Positions 17,306 to 26,893 of a stretch of 64,000 nt of DNA are shown in pieces; positions within the stretch are counted from its first letter, which is position 1, and each line of letters starts with the position of its first letter. This DNA is from Paeniglutamicibacter kerguelensis (GTDB taxonomy: Bacteria; Actinomycetota; Actinomycetes; Actinomycetales; Micrococcaceae). The translations under genes were made by a program, and so were the position numbers. A model generated the notes under the pieces. The model did not search any database. It had not been told where the DNA came from and was given only the letters and a program-made list of their open reading frames with translations. The DNA lies in NCBI RefSeq assembly GCF_017876535.1, contig NZ_JAGIOF010000001.1:3782001-3846000 (forward strand), read 5' to 3'.

Positions 17306-17344
17306 TCCACCGCGAGTTGATGAAGTTCATCAACTCGCGGTGGA
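17306..17344. repeat. near-perfect palindrome, 19-bp arms
   Basis: 19-bp arms (17306-17324 and 17326-17344) are separated by a single G. It lies 5 bp beyond the stop of the DUF1275 gene, so it may stop or stabilise that transcript, although no T-tract follows. Confidence 0.85.
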
Positions 17345-17348
17345 AAGC

Positions 17349-18095
17349 TCAGGCGGTCAGGTCCCGTTCAACTCTTCTTCGCTTCTCGCCAACAATGGTC
17401 ACGGCAAGCGACAAACAGGCCGAAACCAAGATGGGAATCCACATTCCATGCGGAAGCAGGACGGCTCCACACAAAGCTCCCAACAAGATAAGCAGAACGG
17501 CCATCAGGCGCTTCACCCAATCTTGTTTTAGCCTGGCGCCAAACCAGGAATCCGCGGCCAGACCAGTGATCGTTGAGGTCACCACTACCGTTGTGACATC
17601 GGCGATTTTGACCTGTCTGGCGGCAGCAGCTTGGGCGCCCATGACGAACCCCAGAACGGCTGCCAAGGCAACGGCCGAATGCGGGATTGCTCCCAGGGGA
17701 ACCACCAGCGTGAAGATGGAACATGCCAGCAGCATCGCCGACACCAGACCGAAAACGATCGTTGTCGCAGACGTCCATCCTTCACGGTGTCCCCGCAGCA
17801 ACCGGCCGCCAACAACGGCACCCAAGAAATAGAGAACCAGCGCTATGGCCGGGCCAACCACGGGCAAGTCCGTGGTTCCAGACAATGCCATTCCCAGAAT
17901 CACGACGTTGCCCGTCATGTTGCCGGTAAACACCCTGTCCAATCCCAGATAGCCGACGGCGTCGACGATTCCGGTTGAGAACGTCAGGGACAGCATGAGC
18001 CAGGTAAGTAGCTTTGCTTCCGATACGCGTGCACGACCCTTTCGGAGTCGGTTCGAAGCGGCTGTTTTCGTTTCATCGCCAACAATTAAAGTCAT
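17349..18095 (-). CDS. DUF1275 (YoaK-type) membrane protein
   Basis: 248 aa with about six hydrophobic segments. The family signature GIVDAVGYLGLDRVFTGNMTGN lies near the N-terminus. YoaK/DUF1275 proteins are six-helix membrane proteins without assigned transport activity. The ATG overlaps the stop of the gamma-glutamyltransferase gene as ATGA, so the two are translationally coupled. Co-expression with that enzyme and the Nramp-like transporter suggests a shared substrate. Confidence 0.85.
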   Translation of the reverse strand: MTLIVGDETKTAASNRLRKGRARVSEAKLLTWLMLSLTFSTGIVDAVGYLGLDRVFTGNMTGNVVILGMALSGTTDLPVVGPAIALVLYFLGAVVGGRLLRGHREGWTSATTIVFGLVSAMLLACSIFTLVVPLGAIPHSAVALAAVLGFVMGAQAAAARQVKIADVTTVVVTSTITGLAADSWFGARLKQDWVKRLMAVLLILLGALCGAVLLPHGMWIPILVSACLSLAVTIVGEKRRRVERDLTA

Positions 18096-19900
18096 CGTCC
18101 GACCGCATATCCCTGCATGCCGCGAGCATTCGCGGCTGCCTTGAGTACGCCGGTTTCGGGGTCTCGCGACACTGCACACATGCGCCCGATCTCCCAGCTG
18201 CCGGCTTTTCCAACAATATGTCCTCGCGATTCAAGCCCTTCAATGACCGACTCGCCAATCCTTTCCTCGATGAGAACCACACCTAACTGGTGCTCATGCG
18301 GGAAGAAGGAACTCGGGAAATGAGTGCTGTGGAAAGCCGGAGCATCAATTGCCTCTTGAAGATTCATGCCACCCAAGAGATGGTTCAGCAAGAAGTGAAG
18401 TTGCCACTGGTCCTGCTGGTCTCCGCCCGGAGACCCGAAGGCCATGATCGGTTCACCGTCCTTAAAAATCAGCGTCGGGGAAAGCGTCGTTCGAGGTCGC
18501 TTTCCCGGGGCCAACACGTTGGGTAGATCCTCTTCGAGCCAAGCCATTTGCAACCGGGTTCCCAACGGGAACCCGAGTTCCGGAATCACTGGAGACGAGT
18601 GCAGCCAACCCCCGCTGGGCATTGCCGAAACCATGTTCCCCCACCGGTCGACCACGTCAACATGGACGGTATCGGTACGGGCCTCGCCGTTTGCCTTCGG
18701 ACCGGAGTCCAAGGCGGCGGCCACTGCATTCGGTTCCCCCACGCCGCTCAGTCCCGTCGGATCGAAATCCGCTTTCGTCTCCAGACGGGGCAGCCGCGGC
18801 TCCCGTCCATCAGGCGAGCCCGGGCGAATTTCGTGGGATGCGTTTTCGCCAATGAGCGTCCGACGTTCATCGGCATAATCCGCCGAGAGGAGCGCCGCGG
18901 CGGGAACGTCTGAAACGTCCCCGTACCAGGCATCCCTGTCCGCGAAGGCAAGTTTCGTTGCTTCCAGGATCTTGTGGATTCCGTCAGCCGTGCCGGGAAC
19001 AACATCCATGCCCTGCAGCAATGACAATTGCTGCAGGAAAACGGGGCCCTGGCTCCAGAACCCGACCTTGCAGACCGTGACACCTCCGAATTCGGCAGTA
19101 ACCGGGGCTTCGTAGTGTGGCCGCCATTTCCCCATGTCGTCCTTGGTGATGAAACCTCGGTGGTCTTCTCCCGTCGAGTCCCTCCACGAAGTCTTTGCAA
19201 ACTCGTCGATGGCCTCGGCTACGAATCCGCCGGTCCATTCATCGATGACGGCTTCAAGGGCTGCATCTCGCGTGGCACCGCTGCCAAGCGCCTCGGATTC
19301 GACATCGACCAACCGCTGGTAGGTTTGCGCCAACGCGGGATTGGTCAGGAGCTGTCCAACGGCCGGCACCTCCCCGTTCGGCAGGTATACCTCGGCCGAT
19401 GGGCCCCAATGCATCGTGAAAAGCGGCTCCATGCGTCCGATGTACTCCACGACCTTGGATGTCGCAGGGTATCCGTTTTTCGCGTATCCGATCGCGGCAT
19501 CCAGAACCTCTTTGAGGCTGAACGTTCCGTGGTCTTTCAGGAATGTCAGCCATCCCAGCGTGGCACCGGGAATCGCGGCTGCCAGAAGCCCCGTCCCGGG
19601 CACCATGTCAATGCCCAGCTCCGCAAAGGCCTCGAGGCTGGCCCCGGAGGGAGCCGGCCCTTGCGCGCAAAGCACGACCGGATTGCCCTCATTTGCCTTG
19701 GCAAAGATCAGCGGGAGATCTCCGCCGGGGCCGTTCTGATGCGGTTCAACTACTTGAAGAGCAAATCCAGAAGCAGTCGCCGCGTCAAACGCATTTCCCC
19801 CGCGTTCAAGGATTCCCATGCCTACTTGTGACGCCAACCAATGGGTCGACGACACCATGCCAAAGGTACCGGCCAATTCAGGGCGAGTAGTGAAATTCAC
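18092..19900 (-). CDS. gamma-glutamyltransferase family protein
   Basis: 602 aa from a GTG start with AAGG upstream. Ntn-hydrolase features include GGNAFDAATA near residue 35, the catalytic Thr at 411 in RTDTVHVDVVDRWGN, where autoproteolysis makes the small subunit, and FGSPGGDQQDQ for the gamma-glutamyl pocket. No signal peptide is seen, so it is probably cytoplasmic, unlike classic periplasmic GGT. It would cleave or transfer gamma-glutamyl groups from a compound presumably imported by the neighbouring transporter. It is the second gene of a three-gene operon facing a FadR-type regulator. Confidence 0.85.
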   Translation of the reverse strand: MNFTTRPELAGTFGMVSSTHWLASQVGMGILERGGNAFDAATASGFALQVVEPHQNGPGGDLPLIFAKANEGNPVVLCAQGPAPSGASLEAFAELGIDMVPGTGLLAAAIPGATLGWLTFLKDHGTFSLKEVLDAAIGYAKNGYPATSKVVEYIGRMEPLFTMHWGPSAEVYLPNGEVPAVGQLLTNPALAQTYQRLVDVESEALGSGATRDAALEAVIDEWTGGFVAEAIDEFAKTSWRDSTGEDHRGFITKDDMGKWRPHYEAPVTAEFGGVTVCKVGFWSQGPVFLQQLSLLQGMDVVPGTADGIHKILEATKLAFADRDAWYGDVSDVPAAALLSADYADERRTLIGENASHEIRPGSPDGREPRLPRLETKADFDPTGLSGVGEPNAVAAALDSGPKANGEARTDTVHVDVVDRWGNMVSAMPSGGWLHSSPVIPELGFPLGTRLQMAWLEEDLPNVLAPGKRPRTTLSPTLIFKDGEPIMAFGSPGGDQQDQWQLHFLLNHLLGGMNLQEAIDAPAFHSTHFPSSFFPHEHQLGVVLIEERIGESVIEGLESRGHIVGKAGSWEIGRMCAVSRDPETGVLKAAANARGMQGYAVGR

Positions 19901-19944
19901 TTAGTAACACCTTTTCGAAGAAAAAACATACATATTCAATAAAA

Positions 19945-21210
19945 CTAGAGTGAGCCCAGCTCGTTTACCGCCAAGGAGACGAACATAACGAGCCCGAGAA
20001 CCAATGACGTGTTCATGGCGATGCCGTTTCGGTGTTTCTTGTCCAAGCCCTTGGAGTTCATCAGCCAAAGCAGGCCTCCGATCAGCACCGGCATGAGCAA
20101 CGCACCCATCGCGGCATAAATGAGTACGAGCGTCACCGGCTTGTCCAGGAACAACATCGACAGAGGAGGGATACACATCCATACGATGTAGGCGCGGAAC
20201 GGAATCGAGCGAGCCGCGTTTTCATCGCGCTCATGGGTCGTGCCTCGGAAAATGTTCACGATGTCGTTGAATACGTTTGCCAGCGCGTTGTATCCGCCGA
20301 TCAATGAGCTGAAAACGGCGGAAAACATGCCGATGAGCAACAGCCACTTTGCCGGCTCACCGAACTGCTCGCCAAACGGCTGCGCCAGCTGCTTCAAATC
20401 GGACAGTCCACTGACCTCAGTGCCGCCATTTTGCAGGAATGCTGCGCCGACGATCATCATCGCAAGCATGAATATGAAGGTCATGCCGTACCCGATGACC
20501 AGGTCCAACCGCATGGAACCGATCCATCCCGGGCCCGTCCAGCCACGGTCCCGCAGCCAGTATCCGTACGACAGGAGTCCAATGGACATGCCTACGCCAC
20601 CCATGATGCCCAAAACATAGAAGGTTCCTCCATCGGGAACCCGTGGAGTCAGGCCGCCCGCCAGAATGCTCATGTCGGGGCGTGTCAGGACCGCAGCGCC
20701 AACAATGGAAATAAACATGACGGCAACGAAGAACGCCATGATTTTCTCAAAGGATGCATACTTGCCGATCCACAAGATTCCCATTCCCACGAGAACGGCA
20801 ACAATCGCGCCCAGCTTCACGTCGACGCTCGGGAACATGGCATTGATCGTCAGCCCCAGCGCGCCCGCAATGGCAGCACCGTAGAAGAATCCCAGAATGA
20901 CCGAGTAGATCCCAAAATAAGTGGTGAATGCCTTGTTCAACTTATGGAAGCCCCGCAATGGGCTAATCCCCGTCGCCAGTGACCAGCGGCCAATGCACTC
21001 GGTGACTATGAATTTAATGAAGCAGCCGACAACCACGGCCCAGGCAAGCGCCAATCCATAGCTGGCACCGGAGTTCAACGAAGCAATCAGGTCGCCAGCG
21101 CCAACACCGGCCGCGGCTACAATCAGCCCGGGGCCAGCGACATTGACAATTCTTCGCAACCGAGACCCTTGAAGCTGTCCTAGTTGATCTGGACTGGTTT
21201 TCGTCTGCAT
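19945..21210 (-). CDS. Nramp-like transporter lacking metal-binding motifs
   Basis: 421 aa from ATG 21210 with AAAGGAG upstream. About eleven membrane segments and the start GPGLIVAAAGVGAGDLIASL place it in the Nramp superfamily. The metal-coordinating DPGN of helix 1 is GAGD here, and the helix 6 MPH motif is absent (GVGMSIGLLSYGYW instead). Canonical Nramp proteins import Mn2+/Fe2+ through those residues, so another substrate is likely. It is first gene of an operon with the gamma-glutamyltransferase; uptake of a gamma-glutamyl compound or its product is a reasonable guess. Confidence 0.8.
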   Translation of the reverse strand: MQTKTSPDQLGQLQGSRLRRIVNVAGPGLIVAAAGVGAGDLIASLNSGASYGLALAWAVVVGCFIKFIVTECIGRWSLATGISPLRGFHKLNKAFTTYFGIYSVILGFFYGAAIAGALGLTINAMFPSVDVKLGAIVAVLVGMGILWIGKYASFEKIMAFFVAVMFISIVGAAVLTRPDMSILAGGLTPRVPDGGTFYVLGIMGGVGMSIGLLSYGYWLRDRGWTGPGWIGSMRLDLVIGYGMTFIFMLAMMIVGAAFLQNGGTEVSGLSDLKQLAQPFGEQFGEPAKWLLLIGMFSAVFSSLIGGYNALANVFNDIVNIFRGTTHERDENAARSIPFRAYIVWMCIPPLSMLFLDKPVTLVLIYAAMGALLMPVLIGGLLWLMNSKGLDKKHRNGIAMNTSLVLGLVMFVSLAVNELGSL

Positions 21211-21251
21211 GCCAACACTCTCCTTTGGTGACGCAGGCCATACTGGTCTGC

Positions 21252-21262
21252 TGGTCTGACCA
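21252..21262. promoter_or_regulatory. FadR/GntR-type operator TGGTCTGACCA
   Basis: The inverted repeat TGGTC-T-GACCA matches the TGGTCnGACCA core bound by FadR/PdhR/LldR-type GntR regulators. An extra TGGTC half-site begins at 21244. It lies between the divergent transporter operon and the FadR-family gene, so it probably controls both. Confidence 0.75.
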
Positions 21263-21318
21263 ATATGCCATGCGTACACTGTAGTTAGCAAGGTCAACAT
21301 TCAGGGAAGGAACGCAAC

Positions 21319-22038
21319 ATGGTCAATTGGTCATCAATCAACCAAAAATGGAATTCTCTCGGTGGGAACTTGGCTGCTGAACTCGAACTGATGATCGTGC
21401 GTGGGGAGCTCCCCCAGGGTGAAAAGATTCCGCCGGAACGAGAACTCGCGGCCACGCTGGGCGTATCACGCGCCACCTTGCGGGAAGCCCTCTTGGAATT
21501 GGAGATCAAGGGACTGCTTAGTCGTCGCCCCGGACGCGGAACCATCGTGCTGGAGGCCCCAACCGAGTCTCAGTTCGAGCAGCTCAGTGAGGCGTTTACC
21601 GCGGCACAGCAAGATTTCTCCCAGGTCATGGAAATGCGATTGACCATCGAACCTGCAGTGGCCCGCTTAGCTGCAACCAAGGCAACCGCAGCCGACATCC
21701 GCAAGTTGGAGCAGATCCTGGCAGAGTCGGAGAGCGAAACAAGCTCCATGAAGCTGCTTGAGCTGGACCAGACCTTCCATGTGGCCCTCTCCGACATCGC
21801 CCGCAATCCGTTGCTGTCGGACCTCATCCGAATTGTCGGCGACTGGGCCGGGGCTTCCCGCCGCCTGGGGTTTCAGGGTGGCAAGCGGAAAGAAGCGTCG
21901 CTCCACGGGCACTGGCAAATTGTCGATGCACTCCGCGCCGGCCAGCCGGCCTTGGCGGAAAACGCCATGAGGGAACACATTTCTGGAATCCAGGAGCTGA
22001 TTGCCCCCAAGGCTGACCAGTCCCCCGGAAACAACTAG
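21319..22038 (+). CDS. FadR-subfamily GntR transcriptional regulator (FCD domain)
   Basis: 239 aa. The N-terminal winged helix contains GEKIPPERELAATLGVSRATLREALLELE, followed by GRGTIVLE. The C-terminal all-helical FCD domain (about 95-225) has VMEMRLTIEPAVARLAA and LDQTFHVALSDIARNPLL, with an Asp/His set that usually binds a metal and a carboxylate ligand. It is transcribed divergently from the transporter/gamma-glutamyltransferase operon and probably represses it until the substrate appears. Confidence 0.9.
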   Translation: MVNWSSINQKWNSLGGNLAAELELMIVRGELPQGEKIPPERELAATLGVSRATLREALLELEIKGLLSRRPGRGTIVLEAPTESQFEQLSEAFTAAQQDFSQVMEMRLTIEPAVARLAATKATAADIRKLEQILAESESETSSMKLLELDQTFHVALSDIARNPLLSDLIRIVGDWAGASRRLGFQGGKRKEASLHGHWQIVDALRAGQPALAENAMREHISGIQELIAPKADQSPGNN

Positions 22039-22392
22039 GACAATCCACTTTCCGGAGCCGACGAAAGACTGGCATTCCAGCAAGGATCATCCCGCTATTC
22101 CGGTAGTCCGTGAGCACTGGCAACGGTTTCGCTCTGTCGTGCCAACGGCGCCGAAAATTCAATCGGAAACAGACTCCGCGTGGAGATTCATTTCGAGCGA
22201 CGGTTCGATGGAACCTGAGCATCCCCAACCTCGACCGCAATCTTTCACACCCTCAATGAGTGGACTTTTCACCCAGTAGACAAAGCGCCTCATTGTCGTA
22301 ATTGATTCGTTCAATTCCCAATCAAATGATTGACAAGGTCGGCGGCCTTGGACTTGACTGACAGCAGATACCCGATCGATCGATTGGGAAGC
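22039..22392 (+). other. intergenic region upstream of TetR gene
   Basis: No gene is recognised. CAATCAAATGATTG at 22319-22332 is a 14-bp palindrome, and CGATCGATCG occurs near 22372. Both are candidate binding sites for the TetR protein encoded just downstream. Confidence 0.4.
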
Positions 22393-22422
22393 GTGACAGA
22401 CCTCCAACAGAGGGAACGTTCC

Positions 22423-23073
22423 ATGGATCTTGGCAGGGTTCAGCAAGCAGCAGTCGAATGTTTCGCCGCGCACGGATTCGCAGCCACGGGGATCCGCGAG
22501 TTGGGCGCTGCGGCCGGAATCAACTCCGCCACGCTTTACCACTACACGGGCAGCAAAGAAGACCTTCTGGTCAGCATCATGCGTTCCTGTCTGGAAGCCA
22601 TGATCGAATCCGGTTCCGATGCCATCCGCATAGGCGCCGAGCCCACCATCCAACTGGCAGCCCTCGTTGCCTCACACGTTGGTTTCACCGCCACCAACCC
22701 GCTCACCTCACGCGTTGTTGAGTATGAAATGCGTGCGCTGGGACCCGAAAATCGCCACTCAATGCAGTCGCTGCGCGACGAATACGAGTCGCTCTTTGCG
22801 CTGGTTGTCGAACGCGGACTGCGGGTCGGCGACTTCTCCGCCGATGACGCCACCATGGCGCGGCTCGCCCTGGTGGAAATGGGAACCGGAGTTGCCCATT
22901 GGTACCGGACCGACGGCCGCCTCACACTTGCCGAGGTGCAGGGCTACTTCGTCAACATGGCCTGCAAGATCCTGTCGGCCGACCACACTCTGCTCGACGA
23001 TATTGACTACATTCGCCCACCGACATTGCTGGTCAGCGAACCAATCCCGAAATCCACAAGCGTTCCCGCCTAG
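22423..23073 (+). CDS. TetR-family regulator of the carboxylase locus
   Basis: 216 aa from ATG 22423, which has AGAGGG upstream; a GTG at 22393 would add ten residues (TDLQQRERS) that may complete helix 1. The HTH segment is [31 protein letters not shown]. The C-terminal ligand domain is undefined. It lies immediately upstream of, and on the same strand as, the carboxyltransferase gene, so it is probably autoregulated and controls leucine or acyl-CoA catabolism. Confidence 0.85.
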   Translation: MDLGRVQQAAVECFAAHGFAATGIRELGAAAGINSATLYHYTGSKEDLLVSIMRSCLEAMIESGSDAIRIGAEPTIQLAALVASHVGFTATNPLTSRVVEYEMRALGPENRHSMQSLRDEYESLFALVVERGLRVGDFSADDATMARLALVEMGTGVAHWYRTDGRLTLAEVQGYFVNMACKILSADHTLLDDIDYIRPPTLLVSEPIPKSTSVPA

Positions 23074-23104
23074 CTTCCCCAGTGCTCACCAGAAAAGAGG
23101 AAAT

Positions 23105-24715
23105 GTGCAACGACTGACCAGCAGCATCGATACCGCGGACCCCGGTTTTCTCAAGAACGCAGTTGAGCAGGAGGACTTGGTTTCCGAACTGCGTCAGCGT
23201 CTGGCCACGGCGGCACAGGGCGGTTCGGAGAAATCCCGGCAACGCCACGTGGACCGCGGCAAGCTGCTGCCGCGCGACCGCGTGGATGCCTTGCTGGATC
23301 AGGGGTCGCCGTTCCTCGAGGTTGCACCGCTTGCGGCAGAAGACATGTACGGCGGCGACTCCCCCGGGGCCGGCATGATCACCGGAATCGGAATGGTCCA
23401 CGGCCGGTACGTCATGGTCGTGTGCAACGACCCCACGGTCAAGGGCGGAACCTACTTCCCGATGACGGTCAAGAAGCACCTGCGCGCCCAGGAAATTGCC
23501 CTTGAAAATGCCTTGCCTTGCGTCTACCTCGTTGACTCGGGCGGCGCCTTCCTGCCCATGCAGGACGAGGTGTTCCCGGACCGCGAGCACTTCGGCCGCA
23601 TCTTCTACAACCAGGCCAACCTGTCCGCACGCAAGATCCCGCAGATCGCCGCGGTGCTCGGCTCCTGCACGGCAGGCGGCGCCTACGTCCCGGCGATGAG
23701 CGACGAAACGGTGATCGTCCGCAACCAGGGCACCATCTTCCTGGGCGGCCCGCCGCTAGTGAAGGCGGCCATCGGCGAGATCGTCACGGCCGAGGAGCTC
23801 GGCGGCGGTGAGCTTCATGCAAGCGTCTCCGGGGTCGTTGACCACCTGGCCGAGAACGACGCACACGCGATCCGCATCGTCCGCGATATCATCCAGACGC
23901 TGCCGCCCACCCCCGTTCCTGTCTGGGACGTGATCCCCGAGGTCGCCGCGCCGGCCGAGGACCCGGACGAAATCTATGGCGTGGTGCCCACCGACGTGAA
24001 CGCCTCCTACGACGTCCGCGAGGTCATCGCACGCATCGTCGACGGCAGCGAGTTCCACGAGTTCAAGGCCAGCTACGGTGCCACGCTGGTCACCGGGTTT
24101 GCGCGCATCCACGGGCACCGCGTGGGAATCGTCGCCAACAACGGCGTGCTGTTCTCCGAATCCGCGCTCAAGGGCGCGCATTTCATCGAGCTCTGCGACC
24201 AGCGCGGCATTCCGCTGGTGTTCCTGCAGAACCTCTCCGGCTTCATGGTGGGCCGCGACTACGAGGCCGGCGGCATCGCCAAGCACGGAGCCAAGATGGT
24301 CACCGCCGTCGCCACGGCCCGGGTCCCCAAGCTGACCGTGATCATTGGCGGCTCCTTCGGCGCCGGCAACTACTCGATGTGCGGGCGGGCGTACTCGCCG
24401 CGCTTCCTGTGGATGTGGCCGGCCGCGCGCATCTCCGTGATGGGCGGGGCGCAGGCGTCCTCGGTGCTTGCCACCGTCAAGCGGGACCAGCTCGAGGCCG
24501 CCGGCTCCAGCTGGAGCCGCGAGGAGGAAACCGCCTTCAAGGAACCACTCAAGAAGCAGTACGAGGACCAGGGAAACCCCTACTATTCCACCGCCCGGCT
24601 CTGGGACGACGGGGTCATCGACCCGTTGGACACCCGTCGGATCCTGGGCCTGGCGCTGGACGTCTGTGCCACCCAGCCGCTGCCCGAAACTTCCTTCGGC
24701 CTCTTCAGGATGTGA
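23105..24715 (+). CDS. accD1: acyl-CoA carboxylase carboxyltransferase (beta) subunit, methylcrotonyl-CoA type
   Basis: 536 aa from a GTG with AGAGG upstream. The two-lobed carboxyltransferase has [23 protein letters not shown] in the N-lobe and [20 protein letters not shown] in the C-lobe. The second is typical of methylcrotonyl- or geranyl-CoA carboxylase beta subunits. It transfers carboxyl from biotin to the acyl-CoA. Six bases separate it from the alpha-subunit gene. The best fit is methylcrotonyl-CoA carboxylase of leucine breakdown. Confidence 0.9.
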   Translation: MQRLTSSIDTADPGFLKNAVEQEDLVSELRQRLATAAQGGSEKSRQRHVDRGKLLPRDRVDALLDQGSPFLEVAPLAAEDMYGGDSPGAGMITGIGMVHGRYVMVVCNDPTVKGGTYFPMTVKKHLRAQEIALENALPCVYLVDSGGAFLPMQDEVFPDREHFGRIFYNQANLSARKIPQIAAVLGSCTAGGAYVPAMSDETVIVRNQGTIFLGGPPLVKAAIGEIVTAEELGGGELHASVSGVVDHLAENDAHAIRIVRDIIQTLPPTPVPVWDVIPEVAAPAEDPDEIYGVVPTDVNASYDVREVIARIVDGSEFHEFKASYGATLVTGFARIHGHRVGIVANNGVLFSESALKGAHFIELCDQRGIPLVFLQNLSGFMVGRDYEAGGIAKHGAKMVTAVATARVPKLTVIIGGSFGAGNYSMCGRAYSPRFLWMWPAARISVMGGAQASSVLATVKRDQLEAAGSSWSREEETAFKEPLKKQYEDQGNPYYSTARLWDDGVIDPLDTRRILGLALDVCATQPLPETSFGLFRM

Positions 24716-24721
24716 TGCACC

Positions 24722-26893
24722 ATGACCACAAATCCCTCTAACACCGAGCTCTTTGACGCTTCACTCTTTGACACCGTGTTGGTTGCCAACCGCGGCGAAA
24801 TCGCCGTGCGCGTGATCCGCACGCTCAAGCGCATGGGCATCCGGTCCGTGGCCATCTATTCGGATGCCGACGCCGGGGCCCTGCACGTGCGCGAGGCCGA
24901 CGTGGCCGTCCGGGTGGGGGCGTCCCCCGCCGCCGACAGCTACCTGGACATCGAGGCGGTCATCGAGGCCTGCCGGCGCAGCGACGCCCAGGCCGTGCAC
25001 CCCGGCTACGGTTTCCTCTCCGAGAACGTGGAATTCGCGCGCGCGCTGAAGAACGCGGGCATCGTGTTCATCGGCCCGGGCATCGACGCGCTGCTGCTCA
25101 TGGGCGACAAGATCCGCTCCAAGAACCACGTCGCCGCCCACGACGTCCCGGTCACCCCGGGCATCGCCGAACCGGAGCTCAGCGACGAGGAGCTGATCGA
25201 CGCGGCCGCCGAGATCGGCTTCCCGGTGCTGATCAAACCCTCCGCAGGCGGCGGCGGCAAGGGCATGGTGGCTGTGGACTCCCCCGACGAGCTACCGGCG
25301 GCCCTGGCCAGCGCCCGGCGCACCGCGCTGAGCTCGTTCGGGGACGACACGCTTTTCCTGGAACGCCTGGTGCGGAGCCCTCGGCACATCGAGGTGCAGA
25401 TCCTCGCCGACACCCACGGCAACACCGTGCACCTCGGCGAGCGCGAATGCTCCCTGCAGCGCCGGCACCAGAAGGTCATCGAGGAAGCCCCCTCCCCGCT
25501 GCTGGAACACCAGGCGGACGGCGAGCGCATCCGCGCCGAGATCGGTGCCGCCGCGGTCGCGGCGGCGGAGTCGGTGAACTACGTGGGGGCCGGGACCGTC
25601 GAGTTCCTGGTCTCCGACGAGGCACCGGGCGAGTTCTTCTTCATGGAGATGAACACCCGGCTGCAGGTGGAGCACCCGGTCACCGAGGAGGTCGTGCGCA
25701 TCCGCGGCGGGCGGATCGACCTGGTCGAGGCGCAGGTGCGGATCGCCGCGGGGCAGCCGCTGGGCTTCACCCAGGAGGACGTCACGCTGGCCGGCCACGC
25801 GATCGAGGCCCGCGTCTATGCGGAGGACCCGGCCCGCGACTTCATGCCGTCGACGGGCACGCTGCTGAGGGTGGAGGAACCCGCCGGTCAACACGTGCGC
25901 GTGGACTCCTGCCTTCTTGAGGGCTTCGCAGTCTCCCCGCACTACGACCCCATGCTGGCCAAGGTCGTCGCCTGGGGTTCGGACCGGGACCAGGCGCTGG
26001 GACGGCTGGATGGCGCATTGGCCCGGATGGTTGTCCTGGGCGTGCTGACCAACATCGAGTACCTGCGGCTGTTGCTGAACGATCCCGATGTCCGTGCCGG
26101 AAACCTGGACACCACGCTGATCGAGCGCAAGATGCCGGGCATGGTGTTCCATGCGGTCGGCGACGCGGAGCTGGTGCTCGCCGCCGGACTGGCCCTGGAC
26201 CGGCACCCGGGAACCGGCGGGACGTGGCGTGCCCGGGATTCGTGGCGGCTGGGCGGACCCGCACGCACCCGGAGCCTGCTTGAGCTCGACGGGGAACTGC
26301 GGGTTCTCCACTCGATACCCGGCACATCGACATCCGGCGCCGGCGGCCGCACCTTCATGGTCGGGGACGAGTCCTTCGAGTTCACCACCCTGGGCCATGA
26401 AGACTGTGCCGTCAACGGGATCCGGCAGCGCGTTGCCGTCGCGTTCGGTGAAGACTCCACGCTGTGGCTCAGTCGGGACGGCTGGGTGTCCTGCCTGCGG
26501 GTGGTCGGCCGCGAAGAGGAACTGCACAGGGAGCTGGCAGGGCTGAGCCGGGAGGAAGGGACCGCATCCCCGGAGGTCCGCTCCCCCATGCCCGGCACCG
26601 TCATTGCCGTGGGCGTCGTCGACGGGCAACAGGTTCGGGAGGGCGATGTGCTGGTGACCATCGAGGCCATGAAGATGGAACACCCCATGCGCTCCCCCGG
26701 CGAGGGCACCGTGCGGATCGGCCGGCTGCGGGTCGGCGACCTGGTGAAGGCCCAGCAGGTGGTCGCCACCGTCACCAGCACCTCCACCAGCTCCGTCACC
26801 AACAACGGCAGGCCGGACCCGCACGAACCGCTCGACGGGTCCACCGGCTCCAACAACTCCAACGACCCGGAAGAAGCGAGGATGCCCTCATGA
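24722..26893 (+). CDS. accA1: acyl-CoA carboxylase biotin carboxylase/BCCP (alpha) subunit
   Basis: 723 aa. The N-terminal biotin carboxylase runs from ANRGEIAVRVIRT, through the ATP-grasp glycine loop KPSAGGGGKGM and the EMNTRLQVEHPVTE active-site segment. The C-terminal biotinyl domain has EAMKMEHPM with the biotinylated Lys. The last 40 residues are Ser/Thr/Asn-rich. It carboxylates biotin using ATP and bicarbonate and works with the beta subunit just upstream. The stop overlaps the next gene's ATG as ATGA. Confidence 0.92.
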   Translation: MTTNPSNTELFDASLFDTVLVANRGEIAVRVIRTLKRMGIRSVAIYSDADAGALHVREADVAVRVGASPAADSYLDIEAVIEACRRSDAQAVHPGYGFLSENVEFARALKNAGIVFIGPGIDALLLMGDKIRSKNHVAAHDVPVTPGIAEPELSDEELIDAAAEIGFPVLIKPSAGGGGKGMVAVDSPDELPAALASARRTALSSFGDDTLFLERLVRSPRHIEVQILADTHGNTVHLGERECSLQRRHQKVIEEAPSPLLEHQADGERIRAEIGAAAVAAAESVNYVGAGTVEFLVSDEAPGEFFFMEMNTRLQVEHPVTEEVVRIRGGRIDLVEAQVRIAAGQPLGFTQEDVTLAGHAIEARVYAEDPARDFMPSTGTLLRVEEPAGQHVRVDSCLLEGFAVSPHYDPMLAKVVAWGSDRDQALGRLDGALARMVVLGVLTNIEYLRLLLNDPDVRAGNLDTTLIERKMPGMVFHAVGDAELVLAAGLALDRHPGTGGTWRARDSWRLGGPARTRSLLELDGELRVLHSIPGTSTSGAGGRTFMVGDESFEFTTLGHEDCAVNGIRQRVAVAFGEDSTLWLSRDGWVSCLRVVGREEELHRELAGLSREEGTASPEVRSPMPGTVIAVGVVDGQQVREGDVLVTIEAMKMEHPMRSPGEGTVRIGRLRVGDLVKAQQVVATVTSTSTSSVTNNGRPDPHEPLDGSTGSNNSNDPEEARMPS

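Larger units (their letters stand above)
16769..17348. other. gene-poor stretch with three perfect hairpins
   Basis: Open frames exist on both strands but none shows a recognisable family. The region's outstanding content is three perfect inverted repeats at 17073-17099, 17239-17282 and 17306-17344, listed separately. It may be a decayed gene or a structured non-coding element. Confidence 0.4.

Noticed and set aside
17049..17333. Minus-strand 94-aa protein and opposing plus-strand frame
   Set aside because: The two frames mirror each other only because of the palindromes, and neither resembles a known protein.
19945..21210. Mn2+/Fe2+ importer MntH
   Set aside because: The defining DPGN and MPH motifs are missing, so a metal-import call is not supported.
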